A program made the position numbers and the translations under genes. The notes beneath the pieces are model-generated. The model was given only the letters and a program-made list of their open reading frames with translations, had not been told where the DNA came from and searched no databases. Below, one piece after another: positions 41,894-50,483 of a stretch of 64,000 bases of DNA. The DNA is from GCA-2861595 sp035536185 (GTDB taxonomy: Bacteria > Actinomycetota > Acidimicrobiia > Acidimicrobiales > GCA-2861595): the NCBI GenBank assembly GCA_035536185.1, contig DATLOM010000061.1, positions 1-64,000 on the forward strand. The letters run 5' to 3'. How positions within the stretch are numbered: position 1 is the stretch's first letter; the number at the start of each line of letters is the position of its first letter.

Positions 41894-42618
41894 CCGACGA
41901 GCAGGCTGAGCACGCTCCGGCGTTCAAGCGCCTCTCTGTCCTCGTGCCCGTGTTCAACGAGCGGGTGACGGTGGGCGAGATCCTCCGGCGCATGCGCCGC
42001 GTGGAGCTGCCGGTCGACCTCGAGATCATCGTGGTGGACGACGGCTCCACCGACGGTACCGACAAGGTGCTCGCCGCCCTGGAGGACTCAACGGTCATGG
42101 TGCTCACCCACCCCGAGAACCGCGGAAAGGGCGCGTGCATCCGCACGGCCCTGGCCTGCGCCCACGGCGACCTGGTGCTCGTCCAGGACGCCGACCTGGA
42201 GTACGACCCCCAGGACTGGCCGGCCCTGCTCGCCCCGGTGCTGCGGGGCCGCGCCCGCGTGGTCTACGGCAGCCGCTTCCTGGGGGAGCGCCAGACGATG
42301 CCTTTCACGCGGCATCTCGGCAACCGGCTGCTGTCGCTGGCCACCGACGTGCTGTACAACACGAACCTCTCCGACCTCGAGACCTGTTACAAGCTGTTCG
42401 ACCGCTCGGTCCTCGATGCCATCACCATCGAGTCCGACGGCTTCGACTTCGAGCCCGAGATCACGGCCAAGATCCTCAGGGCGGGCATCCCGGTGTACGA
42501 GGTGCCCATCTCCTTTGCCGGCCGCGAGCCCACCGAGGGCATGAAGTTCACCGGCGCCGACGCCGCTCGCGCCCTCGGCACCCTGGTCCGCTACCGCTTC
42601 CGGCGGGAGCGCACTTGA
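41890..42618 (+). CDS. GT2 glycosyltransferase, polyprenyl-phosphate sugar synthase-like
   Basis: 242 residues, GT-A fold: LSVLVPVFNERVTVGEIL, DLEIIVVDDGSTDGT, GKGACIRTALACAHGDLVLVQDADLEYDP (DXD-like DAD) and SRFLGERQ. It resembles dolichol-phosphate mannose synthases without C-terminal TM segments, so it may load a sugar on a polyprenyl phosphate. ATGA overlap with uxs and TTGA overlap with the next gene. Confidence 0.87.
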   Translation: MTDEQAEHAPAFKRLSVLVPVFNERVTVGEILRRMRRVELPVDLEIIVVDDGSTDGTDKVLAALEDSTVMVLTHPENRGKGACIRTALACAHGDLVLVQDADLEYDPQDWPALLAPVLRGRARVVYGSRFLGERQTMPFTRHLGNRLLSLATDVLYNTNLSDLETCYKLFDRSVLDAITIESDGFDFEPEITAKILRAGIPVYEVPISFAGREPTEGMKFTGADAARALGTLVRYRFRRERT

Positions 42619-43517
42619 CCGACTCGGGCGTGAGCGCGGTGGTGGTCAACTACAACGCCCGGGAGCACCTGCTCGAGTGCGTCCGGAGCCTCCGCACCGA
42701 GGGCGTGAGCGACATCGTCGTGGTCGACAACGGCTCCACCGACGGCTCCGAAGAAGCCCTCAGGCGAGTCGAGCCGGACACCGTGTGGCTGCCGAGCGGC
42801 TCCAACCTCGGTTACGGCAGCGGCGCCAACCGGGGTGCGGCCAAGGCCTCGGGTGACCTGCTCCTGGTGTGCAACGCCGACGTCGTGGTGGAGCCAGGTT
42901 CGGTGAAGGCCCTGGCCGGCACCATGGAGGCCGACGAGGGGCTGGCCATCGTCGGGCCCCGCATCGAGGACACTGCCGGCGAGGTCTACCCGTCGCCGAG
43001 GACGTTTCCCGATCTCGGCGTCGCTCTCGGCCACGCCTTCCTCGGGCTCGTCTCCCCCGCCAATCGCTTCACCCGCCGCTACCGGATGCTCGACTGGGAC
43101 CACGGCCCGAGCAGCTCGGTCGACTGGGTGTCGGGAGCCTGCTTCCTGGTCCGGCGCACGGCGTGGGAGTCCCTGGGCGGGTTCGACGAGGCCTACTTCA
43201 TGTACGTCGAGGACGTCGACCTGTGCTGGAGGGCGGCGCGGGCGGGATGGCGGGTCGGTTTCGAGCCCGCCGCGCGGGTGCTCCACGTGCAGGGTGTCTC
43301 CACCGATCTGGCCCCGTACCACATGATCGTGGAGCATCACCGCTCCCTGCTCCGGTTCTCGTGGCGGTCGACCACCGGGCCCCGGCGGGCCCTCCTGCCC
43401 CTGGTCTGGGTCGGGCTCGCCGCCCGTGCCGCGCTGGCCTGCGCGCACCGGGCCCTGCAGTCCCGGCACGCCCGCACTGGGGGTACCCGCTCCGGGCATC
43501 GTCACCGGGCACGGTAG
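42615..43517 (+). CDS. wbbL: GT2 rhamnosyltransferase-like (WbbL type)
   Basis: 300 residues: VSAVVVNYNAREHLLECVRSL, VVVDNGSTDGSEEAL, NLGYGSGANRG, LLVCNADVVVEPGSV and the later FDEAYFMYVEDVDLCWRAARAGW. These are features of the WbbL/RfbF rhamnosyltransferase group, which in actinobacteria adds rhamnose to the galactan linker; dTDP-rhamnose genes lie upstream. Starts at TTG in the TTGA overlap, or at GTG 42630. Confidence 0.85.
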   Translation: MTDSGVSAVVVNYNAREHLLECVRSLRTEGVSDIVVVDNGSTDGSEEALRRVEPDTVWLPSGSNLGYGSGANRGAAKASGDLLLVCNADVVVEPGSVKALAGTMEADEGLAIVGPRIEDTAGEVYPSPRTFPDLGVALGHAFLGLVSPANRFTRRYRMLDWDHGPSSSVDWVSGACFLVRRTAWESLGGFDEAYFMYVEDVDLCWRAARAGWRVGFEPAARVLHVQGVSTDLAPYHMIVEHHRSLLRFSWRSTTGPRRALLPLVWVGLAARAALACAHRALQSRHARTGGTRSGHRHRAR

Positions 43518-43520
43518 GTT
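43515..43520 (+). promoter_or_regulatory. Leaderless -10 box
   Basis: TAGGTT ends six bases before ATG 43527, giving this part of the operon an internal promoter. Confidence 0.6.
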
Positions 43521-43526
43521 CCCCCT

Positions 43527-44363
43527 ATGGGCAAGGCGTCGACTTCGAAGAAGGTGGCCCGCGCGGCCAGCACCGGTGGGGGCCGCACCAGCCGCGGCGC
43601 CAGGCCCTGGGGCTGGTACACGGCCATGGGACTGGTGGTGGTCCTGGGCCTGGTGACGATCGTGTTCAGCCGCAACGAGCGCCAGGAGGTGGCATCGGCC
43701 CGGCCCACCATCCGTGACCACTGGCACACCGCCTACGGGTTCTACAACTGCACCAAGTTCGAGCCGCAGCTGCCCCAGCCGGCCACGCTGATCGGCTTGC
43801 ACACCCACACCGACGGGCTGATCCACGTAGAGCCCCAGAACAGCCAGGACACGGGCAAAGGCGCCACCGTCGGCCGTTTCGCCAGCGGCCAACCGGGCTT
43901 CGAGCTGAAACCCGGCGAGATGAGCTATCCCGGGGCCAAGCCCGTCAAGGACGGCCAGAAGTGCGGGGACAAGGAGGCCACCCTGCAGATGTGGGTCTGG
44001 GACAACGAGAAGGACGAGAAAGGCCGCCGCGTTCCCGGCGACCCGCGGAGGGTCCGCATCCGGGACAACATGCTGCTGACGATCGCCTTCGTTCCCGAGG
44101 GCACCGACGTGCCCAAGCCGCCCTCCGTGGGCAACCTCAAGAACCCCAACGCCAACGAAGGTGGAGCAGGCGGTTCCGCGCCGCCGGCGTCGACCAACAT
44201 CTCCATCCCCGGGGTCCCGGGTGCACCGACCGAAGGAGTGCCGGGAGCGCCGCCGGGCTCCACTCCGGGCGAACCACCGCCAGAGGGTTCCGTGCCCCCC
44301 GCCTCCGGCGCACCACCGGCCTCCGCACCCCCCGCCGAGCCCCCGCCCACGCCTGCCCAGTGA
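43527..44363 (+). CDS. Membrane-anchored exported hypothetical protein
   Basis: 278 residues: basic, Ser/Gly-rich cytoplasmic N-terminus (1-30), one TM (about 31-48), a globular extracellular part (about 60-200) with WHTAYGFYNCTKFEPQLP, GLHTHTDGLIHVEPQN and a second cysteine (GQKCGDK), then a disordered Pro/Gly/Ala tail. The THTDGLIH histidine cluster could bind metal, but no known domain is recognised. Its position inside the glycan operon suggests an envelope role. Confidence 0.75.
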   Translation: MGKASTSKKVARAASTGGGRTSRGARPWGWYTAMGLVVVLGLVTIVFSRNERQEVASARPTIRDHWHTAYGFYNCTKFEPQLPQPATLIGLHTHTDGLIHVEPQNSQDTGKGATVGRFASGQPGFELKPGEMSYPGAKPVKDGQKCGDKEATLQMWVWDNEKDEKGRRVPGDPRRVRIRDNMLLTIAFVPEGTDVPKPPSVGNLKNPNANEGGAGGSAPPASTNISIPGVPGAPTEGVPGAPPGSTPGEPPPEGSVPPASGAPPASAPPAEPPPTPAQ

Positions 44364-45433
44364 GAGCTGTAGTCCTGGTCGGCGGTGAGGGAACGCGGCT
44401 GCGGCCCCTGACGTTCACGACACCCAAGCAGCTGCTGCCGGTGGCCGAGGTGACGATGATCGAGCGGGTCGTCTCCCACCTCGCCGCCCACGGTGTGGAC
44501 GACGTCGTGCTGTCGATGGGCTACCGCCCTGACGCCTTTCTCTCGATGTTCCCCGACAACCGTTGCGCCGGCGTCGCCCTGAGCTACGCCGTGGAGCCGA
44601 CACCGCTCGACACCGCCGGCGCCATCCGCTTCGCGGCTCTCGACGCCGGCATCGAGAGCACGTTCCTCGTCGTCAACGGCGATGTCCTGACCGGGATGGA
44701 CATCGGTGCCCTCATCGACTTCCACCGCTCGAGCGGTGGCGAGGCGACGATCAGCCTGGTTCCGGTGGAAGATCCCTCCCGGTTCGGTGTCGTGCCCACC
44801 GACGCCGACGGGCGGGTCATCGCCTTCATCGAGAAGCCGCCCGCCGGCGAGGCACCGACCAACCTGGTGAACGCGGGGACCTATGTGCTCGAGCCGCGGG
44901 TGCTGACGAGGATCGCCGGCGACCGCCGTGCCTCGATCGAGCGCGAGACGTTCCCCGCCCTCGTGGCCGAGAGGTCTCTGTTCGCCTTGGCCTCGCCGGC
45001 GTACTGGATCGACGCAGGGACGCCGAGTGAGTACCTACGGGCCAACCTCGACCTCATCTCCGGGGCCCAGGGGAAGCCGGCGCCCGGCGCCCGCTCCGCC
45101 GGCGGGGGAGCCTGGCACATGGGTGGCCCCGTAGTCGATGCCGCGGCCACACCGGGCTCCCTGATAGGCGATGCCGCCTTCGTGGGTAAGAAGGCCGAGG
45201 TGCACACCTCGGTGATCGGCGCCGGCTCCCGAGTGGAGGATGCGGCGGTGACCAGGTCGGTGCTGCTGCCCGGCGCAGTGGTGCACCGTGGAGCCAGGAT
45301 CGAGGACTCCATCCTCGGCGCCGGCGCGGTGGTCGGCAGGGGAGCTACCGTCACCGGGCTCGCCGTCGTCGGCGATGGCGTGAGGGTGCAGCCCGGCGTG
45401 CAGCTCGACGGCGTGCGGACCCCGGCCGCGTGA
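44360..45433 (+). CDS. Sugar-nucleotide pyrophosphorylase with beta-helix domain
   Basis: 357 residues. NTP-transferase domain (1-230): VVLVGGEGTRLRPLTFTTPKQLLPV, metal site VVNGDVLTG, IEKPPAGEAPTNLVNAGTY. Then a left-handed beta-helix of hexapeptide repeats (about 265-350). Best matches by eye are mannose-1-phosphate guanylyltransferases of the GMPP type, but glucose-1-phosphate enzymes look similar. GTG start overlaps the previous stop. A GDP-mannose product would fit the GDP-sugar reductase at 51611. Confidence 0.87.
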   Translation: MRAVVLVGGEGTRLRPLTFTTPKQLLPVAEVTMIERVVSHLAAHGVDDVVLSMGYRPDAFLSMFPDNRCAGVALSYAVEPTPLDTAGAIRFAALDAGIESTFLVVNGDVLTGMDIGALIDFHRSSGGEATISLVPVEDPSRFGVVPTDADGRVIAFIEKPPAGEAPTNLVNAGTYVLEPRVLTRIAGDRRASIERETFPALVAERSLFALASPAYWIDAGTPSEYLRANLDLISGAQGKPAPGARSAGGGAWHMGGPVVDAAATPGSLIGDAAFVGKKAEVHTSVIGAGSRVEDAAVTRSVLLPGAVVHRGARIEDSILGAGAVVGRGATVTGLAVVGDGVRVQPGVQLDGVRTPAA

Positions 45434-46404
45434 AGACCCTCGTGACGGGCGGGGCCGGGTTCATCGGCTCCAACCTGGTGGACCGCCTCCTGGCCGAGGG
45501 GAACGCCGTCGACGTGGTCGACGACCTCTCCAGCGGCTCGCTGTCCAATCTGGCCGATGCCCGCTCTCGGGCGGGTGGGCCGCAGCACCTGAGCTTCTCC
45601 CGCCTCGACGTGCGATCAGAGCAGGTAGTCGACCTCATCGCCCGGCAGCGCCCGGAGGTGATCTTCCACCTCGCCGCCCAGGCCGACGTGCGGGTGTCGG
45701 TCGAGCGGCCCGCCTTCGATGCCGACGTGAACATCCTCGGCACCCTCCAGGTGCTCGAGGGCGCCCGCCGGGCCGGCACCAGGAAGGTCGTGTTCGCCTC
45801 GAGTGGTGGGACGCTCTACGGGGAGGTCGATCCGGATGACCTCCCGGTGCAGGAGTCGCATCCGCAACGCCCGGTTTCCCCCTACGGCGTGGCCAAGAAG
45901 GCGGCCGCCGACTACCTCTACGCCTACCGCGAGCTGCACGAGCTGGAGTTCAGCGCGCTGGCTCTGGCCAACGTCTACGGCCCCCGCCAGGACCCGCACG
46001 GCGAGGCCGGTGTCGTGGCCATCTTCGCCGGCCGGCTACTCGGAGGTCAGACCTGCACGATCTTCGGCGAGGGCGAGCAGACCCGCGACTTCGTCTACGT
46101 CGACGACGTGGTCGACGCCTTCGTGCGGGCCGCGACGCGCGGGGGTGGCCTCATCATGAACATCGGCACCGGTGCCGAGACCTCGGTGAACCGGCTGTAC
46201 CACACCATGGCTGCCGCGGCCGGGGTGACCGGCCACCCCCAGTACGCCCCGCCCCGCCCCGGTGAGCTGCAGCGCTCGTCCCTCGACCCGGGCCGGGCCG
46301 CCATGCAGCTGGGTTGGAAGCCGTGGACCACCCTCGAGGAAGGCACCGCCGCCGTTCTCGAGTGGTTCCGCACCCGCCCCGCCGCCGCTGCCCCCTCCGC
46401 CTAG
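45430..46404 (+). CDS. NAD-dependent sugar-nucleotide epimerase (GalE-like)
   Basis: 324-residue extended SDR: LVTGGAGFIGSNLVDRLL, HLAAQADVRVSVE, FASSGGTLYGE, SPYGVAKKAAADYL (YxxxK) and NVYGPRQDPHGEAGVVAIF. The pattern fits actinobacterial UDP-glucose 4-epimerases, giving UDP-galactose for envelope galactan, but the exact sugar is not provable. GTG overlaps the previous stop; it is the last plus-strand gene before convergent cofE. Confidence 0.87.
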   Translation: MKTLVTGGAGFIGSNLVDRLLAEGNAVDVVDDLSSGSLSNLADARSRAGGPQHLSFSRLDVRSEQVVDLIARQRPEVIFHLAAQADVRVSVERPAFDADVNILGTLQVLEGARRAGTRKVVFASSGGTLYGEVDPDDLPVQESHPQRPVSPYGVAKKAAADYLYAYRELHELEFSALALANVYGPRQDPHGEAGVVAIFAGRLLGGQTCTIFGEGEQTRDFVYVDDVVDAFVRAATRGGGLIMNIGTGAETSVNRLYHTMAAAAGVTGHPQYAPPRPGELQRSSLDPGRAAMQLGWKPWTTLEEGTAAVLEWFRTRPAAAAPSA

Positions 46405-46432
46405 TTGCCTGACGGGGCACCAGAGGCGACGA

Positions 46433-47131
46433 TCAGCGGAAGAGGTCCTCTGCGGGTGGGCGCACGATCTCGGCCCGTACCGAAGCCTCACGCAGCCAGG
46501 CGGGATCGACTCCGCGGACGACGGCCGCCGCTGTGCCCGTCGACTTGCCCATGACCAGCTCTGCCGCCCCGGCCAGCTCGTCGGCCAAGCAGACCTCGGT
46601 GCTGGCGAGGGGTCGCCCGAGGGCGTCGGTCGTCCCGCGCAGGTCCACCACCGCGGCCACGCCGGCGCAGCCGATGGCCACGTCGACGAGGCCCCGCCGC
46701 CACGGGCGCCCGAACGTGTCGGAGACGATGACTCCCACGTCCACGCCGGCGCGGGCCCACAGTCCGGCCCGTAACCGCCGTGCCGACCGGTCGGGGTCGA
46801 GGGGGAGCAGGGCGGCGGTGCCCGGCTCCAGGTTGGAGACGTCCACGCCGGCGTTGGCGCAGATGAAGCCGTGACGGGTCTCGCTGATGACGAGGTCCCC
46901 CCGCCGGCGCAGCACCCGCACCGACTCCTGCTCCACCAGGCGCAGATAGTCGGCCCGCTCCTCCCCGCCCTGACCGACTGGCGACAGTCGCCCCTCGGCT
47001 TTCGACACGACCTTCTGGGTGACCACGACCACGTCGCCGGCCATCAGCACGGCGGCGTCGGCGATCAGTTCGGCGAGTACGTCGCCTGGTCGCACCTCGG
47101 GCAGGCCCTCGACGGGAATGACCGAGATCAA
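46433..47131 (-). CDS. cofE: Coenzyme F420:L-glutamate ligase CofE
   Basis: 232 residues. Adds glutamates to F420-0 using GTP. Segments: GDVVVVTQKVVSKAEGR, RRGDLVISETRHGFICANAGVDVSN, VGVIVSDTFGRPWRRGLVDVAIG and DELAGAAELVMGKSTG. It is a stand-alone CofE: the C-terminal nitroreductase domain of mycobacterial FbiB is missing. TTG start, 16 bases after the cofD stop, so the two form an operon. Confidence 0.93.
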   Translation of the reverse strand: MISVIPVEGLPEVRPGDVLAELIADAAVLMAGDVVVVTQKVVSKAEGRLSPVGQGGEERADYLRLVEQESVRVLRRRGDLVISETRHGFICANAGVDVSNLEPGTAALLPLDPDRSARRLRAGLWARAGVDVGVIVSDTFGRPWRRGLVDVAIGCAGVAAVVDLRGTTDALGRPLASTEVCLADELAGAAELVMGKSTGTAAAVVRGVDPAWLREASVRAEIVRPPAEDLFR

Positions 47132-47147
47132 GGTGGCGGCGCCATCT

Positions 47148-48089
47148 TCAGCGGTTGGCCGCGAGCACGACCCGGGCCAGCGCCGCCGCCTCGGCCGGTC
47201 CGGACATGATCGTCGGGGCCACCACCGCCCGCAGTCCCTCGGCCTCCACGGCGCCGCTCAGCTCACGGTCCGCCTCGTCGATCACCAGCGTGCCGGCGAG
47301 GGGTGCGTAGAGGCGGGCGACACCGACCACCGAGACCTCGTGGCCGAGCTCGGCCATCATCCGGTCGGCCGGTCCCGTGAGGGCGGCGCCGGCGACGATC
47401 GGCGAGACCGCCACCACCTCGTCCCGCCGGGCCGCCAGCGCGTCCTCGATCCCCGGCACGGCCAGCACGGGGCCGATGGAGACGATCGGGTTGGAGGGGC
47501 AGATCACCAGGTGCTCCGCGCTGGAGATCGCCTCCAGCACACCGGGCGCAGGGCGAGCCTCCATGGAGCCGAGGAACTTCACCGACTCGACGGGAACGCG
47601 GTGGTGCCGGCCCACGAACCACTCCTGGAAGCCCACGTCCACGGAGGTGCCCGGCACGGGGCCCGCTATGGCGATCCGCGTCTCCACTCGGTCCTCGCTC
47701 ATCGGCAGCACCCGGACCTCGACCCCCCACGCCTTGGCGATCGCCGCCGCCACGCTCGACAGCGTGGCGTGCTCCGTGAGGCGCTGGGTGCGGAACAGGT
47801 GGGTGGCCAGGTCCCTGTCGCCCAGCCGGAACCACGTGTGCCCGCCGTAGCGCTCGAGCGACTCCATGACCGCCCACGTCTCCCCGGCCAGGCCCCAGCC
47901 CTGCTCGGTGTTGATCGCCCCGGCGAGGGTGTAGGTGACGGTGTCGAGGTCGGGGCATATGTGGAGCCCGTGCAGCACGATGTCGTCGCCGGTGTTGACG
48001 ACGGCGGTGATATCGGCGGGGTCCATCACGTCGATCAGCCCCCGCAACAGCCGGGCGGCGCCGACGCCGCCGGCGAGGGCCACGAGCAC
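47148..48089 (-). CDS. cofD: 2-phospho-L-lactate transferase CofD (FbiA)
   Basis: 313 residues. Joins the phospholactyl/phosphoenolpyruvyl nucleotide to the deazaflavin Fo in F420 synthesis. Motifs LAGGVGAARLLRGL, VNTGDDIVLHGLHICPDLDTVTYTLAG, CPSNPIVSIGPVL and SPIVAGAALTGPADRMM. Leaderless start: TAGCGT six bases before GTG. Not functionally related to the glycan genes around it; cofC and cofG/cofH are not in the window. Confidence 0.94.
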   Translation of the reverse strand: MLVALAGGVGAARLLRGLIDVMDPADITAVVNTGDDIVLHGLHICPDLDTVTYTLAGAINTEQGWGLAGETWAVMESLERYGGHTWFRLGDRDLATHLFRTQRLTEHATLSSVAAAIAKAWGVEVRVLPMSEDRVETRIAIAGPVPGTSVDVGFQEWFVGRHHRVPVESVKFLGSMEARPAPGVLEAISSAEHLVICPSNPIVSIGPVLAVPGIEDALAARRDEVVAVSPIVAGAALTGPADRMMAELGHEVSVVGVARLYAPLAGTLVIDEADRELSGAVEAEGLRAVVAPTIMSGPAEAAALARVVLAANR

Positions 48090-48095
48090 CGGGCC

Positions 48096-48138
48096 ACGCT
48101 AGGCCGTCGAGGGTGGCGGGCCCGGCACCCCGTAGGCT
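48096..48138. promoter_or_regulatory. Divergent leaderless promoters, cofD and GT4 gene
   Basis: Minus strand TAGCGT (48096-48101), six bases from cofD GTG. Plus strand TAGGCT (48133-48138), eight bases from GTG 48147. Confidence 0.6.
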
Positions 48139-48146
48139 CCGCCGCC

Positions 48147-49280
48147 GTGGACCTGCTGCGGGTGGCGGTGGATGCCACGCCCCTGCTCGGGCGGCCCACC
48201 GGCGTGGGGGCTTTCGTCGCCGGAGCGCTTCCCGTCCTGGCGGAACGACCGGAGTTGGAGGTGTCCGCCTACTCGCTGTCGCTCCGTGGTGGTCCTGGGC
48301 TGGGCGCCCATCTGCCCGGCGGAGTCCGCTCCCAGACCCGCCCGGCGCCGGCTGCCGCCCTGCTGCGGGTGTGGAGCCGGGCGGACCTGCCGCCGGGGCG
48401 ATGGTGGACAGGACCGGCGGAGGTGGTCCACGGCACGAACTTCTGTGTGCCCCCGTCGCGGGGGGCGGCCGAGGTCGTCACCGTCCACGACCTCACGCCG
48501 CTGCGGTACCCCGAGCTGGCCTCGGCCGCCACACGGACCTTCCCCGTCCTGGTGCGCCGGGCGCTGCGGCGCGGAGCATGGGTTCACACGCCGTCCGCTT
48601 TCGTGGCCAACGAGGTGATCGACCTCCTCGCCGCCGACCCCGACCGGGTCCGGACCGTCCACCACGGCATCCCCGCGGAGGCCGCTCCTCCGGGTGCCGA
48701 GGCCGAACAGGGAGCGGCCTCGCCTGCGGGCGCCGGGCCCTACGTCCTGGCCATAGGGACCGTGGAACCACGCAAGGCGTTCCCCGCCCTGGTCCGGGCC
48801 TTCGACGCGCTGGCCGCCGACCGGGCCGACCTGCGGCTGGTCATCGCCGGGGCCGACGGATGGGGTGCCGAGTCACTGCGCTCGACCATCGAGCGGAGCT
48901 TCCACGGGGGCCGGGTGGTGCGTCTCGGCTACATGAGCGTGAGCCGGCGAACGAGCCTCTTGCACGGGGCCTCGGTCCTTGCCTTTCCCTCCGTCTACGA
49001 GGGTTTCGGGTTCCCGCCGCTCGAGGCGATGGTGGCCGGGGTCCCGGTCGTGTCCACCACCGCCGGTGCCCTTCGGGAGGTGCTCGGCGACGGCGCCCTC
49101 CTGGTGCCGCCCAACGACCACGAGGCTCTGGCCGAGGCGCTGGCCCTGGTGCTGGACGACTCCTCCTTCCGAGTTGCCCTGGTGGAACGGGGCCGAGCCC
49201 AGGCGGCCCGGTACTCGTGGGAGAGATGTGGCGACGGCCTCACGTCGCTCTACCGGGCCGCCGCGGGACGGGAAGGCTGA
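48147..49280 (+). CDS. GT4 glycosyltransferase
   Basis: 377-residue GT-B enzyme. N-terminal LRVAVDATPLLGRPTGVGAFVAG carries the glycine loop, followed by VHGTNFCVPP, VTVHDLTPLRYPE and TPSAFVANEVID. The C-terminal nucleotide-binding half has YVLAIGTVEPRKAFPALVRAF and the EX7E motif in FPSVYEGFGFPPLEAMVAG. Substrate unknown; presumed mannosyl or related transfer in envelope glycan assembly. First of three GT4 genes in tandem. Confidence 0.9.
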   Translation: MDLLRVAVDATPLLGRPTGVGAFVAGALPVLAERPELEVSAYSLSLRGGPGLGAHLPGGVRSQTRPAPAAALLRVWSRADLPPGRWWTGPAEVVHGTNFCVPPSRGAAEVVTVHDLTPLRYPELASAATRTFPVLVRRALRRGAWVHTPSAFVANEVIDLLAADPDRVRTVHHGIPAEAAPPGAEAEQGAASPAGAGPYVLAIGTVEPRKAFPALVRAFDALAADRADLRLVIAGADGWGAESLRSTIERSFHGGRVVRLGYMSVSRRTSLLHGASVLAFPSVYEGFGFPPLEAMVAGVPVVSTTAGALREVLGDGALLVPPNDHEALAEALALVLDDSSFRVALVERGRAQAARYSWERCGDGLTSLYRAAAGREG

Positions 49281-50395
49281 GGGCGCTGCGGGTACTCGTC
49301 GTCGCCCAGCAGCTGCGGCGCGCCGCGCCGGGGGGCATAGGCACCTACGTCCGGGGGCTGGTGGCCGGGCTCGTGGCCGACGGGGGTGACACGGGCGCCG
49401 GCGTCGACGCAGATGCAGGCGGACTGGCCCTCTCGTTGCTGGCCAGCAGGGCGCCGAGGGCGGCCGACCCGGTCGCCCATCTCGGACCGCCGGTGCTCAC
49501 CTCCCCCCTGCCGGCGCCCCTGTTGACCCGGGCCTGGCACGCCGGCCTGCTCCGCGCCCCGGCCGGGTTCGACATCGTGCACGCGGCATCGTTCAACGCC
49601 CCCCGATGCGCCTCACCCCTCACCATTGCCGTGCACGACCTGGCATGGAGGGTCGTACCCGACACCTTTCCCGACCGCGGCCGGCGGTGGCACGACGCCG
49701 CCCTCTCCAAGGCCATGCGGCGGGCCACCAAGCTGCTGGTGCCCTCGACGGTCGCGGCTGACCAGCTGATGTCTACCGGCGCCGGCGCCGCCCAGGTGGA
49801 GGTGGTGGACCCGATGTACGGCTGCGACCACCTCCCGCCGCCGGACCCCGAGGCGGCGACAGCCCTGCTGTCCGACCTCGGCGTGACCGGGCCGTACCTG
49901 CTGAGCGTGGGCACCCTGGAGCCCCGCAAGAACCTGGCCAGGCTCATGGAGGCCTACGGACGCGCCCTCCCCTCCTTTCCCGAGCCGTGGCCGCTTGTCG
50001 TCGTGGGGCCCCGTGGTTGGGGCGACAGTCCCGCGACGGGCCTGCCGGACGGGGTGCTCCTCGCCGGCGCCGTTCCCGGCCCGGTGCTCACTGCCCTCTA
50101 CGCCGGCGCCCGGGCCGTGGCCTATGTGCCCCTCCACGAGGGCTTCGGCCTTCCCGCGGTGGAGGCGATGTCGGCCGGTGCACCCGTCGTGGCCTCGCCC
50201 ATGCCCAGCACGGGAGGCGCCGCCCTCGAGACGGACCCGCTCGACGTCGTGTCCATGGCCGGGGCCCTGGTCGAGGTCGCCACCGACGAGAGGTGCCGCC
50301 ACGACCTGATCGCCGCCGGCCGGGCCCGTGCCGGCCGGCTCACCTGGGCCGCCGCCGCCAACCGCCACCTGGACCTCTGGAGCCGGTTGACCTAG
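49277..50395 (+). CDS. GT4 glycosyltransferase
   Basis: About 372 residues, GT-B fold: RVLVVAQQLRRAAPGGIGTYVRGLV, FDIVHAASFNAP, AVHDLAWRVVPDTFP, LLSVGTLEPRKNLARLMEAYG and VPLHEGFGLPAVEAMSAG (EX7E). The start is uncertain: no ATG, GTG or TTG lies next to the first beta strand. A CTG at 49277 would give a CTGA overlap with the previous stop, in keeping with the 4-base overlaps in this locus, whereas an in-frame ATG at 49226 would add 17 residues and overlap the previous gene by 55 bases. Confidence 0.88.
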   Translation: MRALRVLVVAQQLRRAAPGGIGTYVRGLVAGLVADGGDTGAGVDADAGGLALSLLASRAPRAADPVAHLGPPVLTSPLPAPLLTRAWHAGLLRAPAGFDIVHAASFNAPRCASPLTIAVHDLAWRVVPDTFPDRGRRWHDAALSKAMRRATKLLVPSTVAADQLMSTGAGAAQVEVVDPMYGCDHLPPPDPEAATALLSDLGVTGPYLLSVGTLEPRKNLARLMEAYGRALPSFPEPWPLVVVGPRGWGDSPATGLPDGVLLAGAVPGPVLTALYAGARAVAYVPLHEGFGLPAVEAMSAGAPVVASPMPSTGGAALETDPLDVVSMAGALVEVATDERCRHDLIAAGRARAGRLTWAAAANRHLDLWSRLT

Positions 50396-50417
50396 AACCC
50401 ACCGATCCGGAGTCGTA

Positions 50418-50432
50418 GGGCGGATTCCGCCC
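50418..50432 (+). terminator. Short hairpin after GT4 gene
   Basis: GGGCGG, loop ATT, CCGCCC, 22 bases past the stop codon; no T-run. The following gene has its own -10 box. Confidence 0.35.
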
Positions 50433-50471
50433 CTATGTACCCGTGTTACGGGGTTGGATGTGCCGGGTCGG

Positions 50472-50477
50472 TAGCGT
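50472..50477 (+). promoter_or_regulatory. -10 box of the third GT4 gene
   Basis: TAGCGT. The leaderless six-base gap points to ATC at 50484. The TAG of this box is also an in-frame stop, so translation cannot start earlier. Confidence 0.5.
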
Positions 50478-50483
50478 CCACTC

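Noticed and set aside
49226..49279. ATG 49226 as the start of the second GT4 gene
   Set aside because: Not excluded, but it overlaps the previous gene by 55 bases and adds arginine-rich residues before the first beta strand; the CTGA overlap fits the pattern of the locus better.
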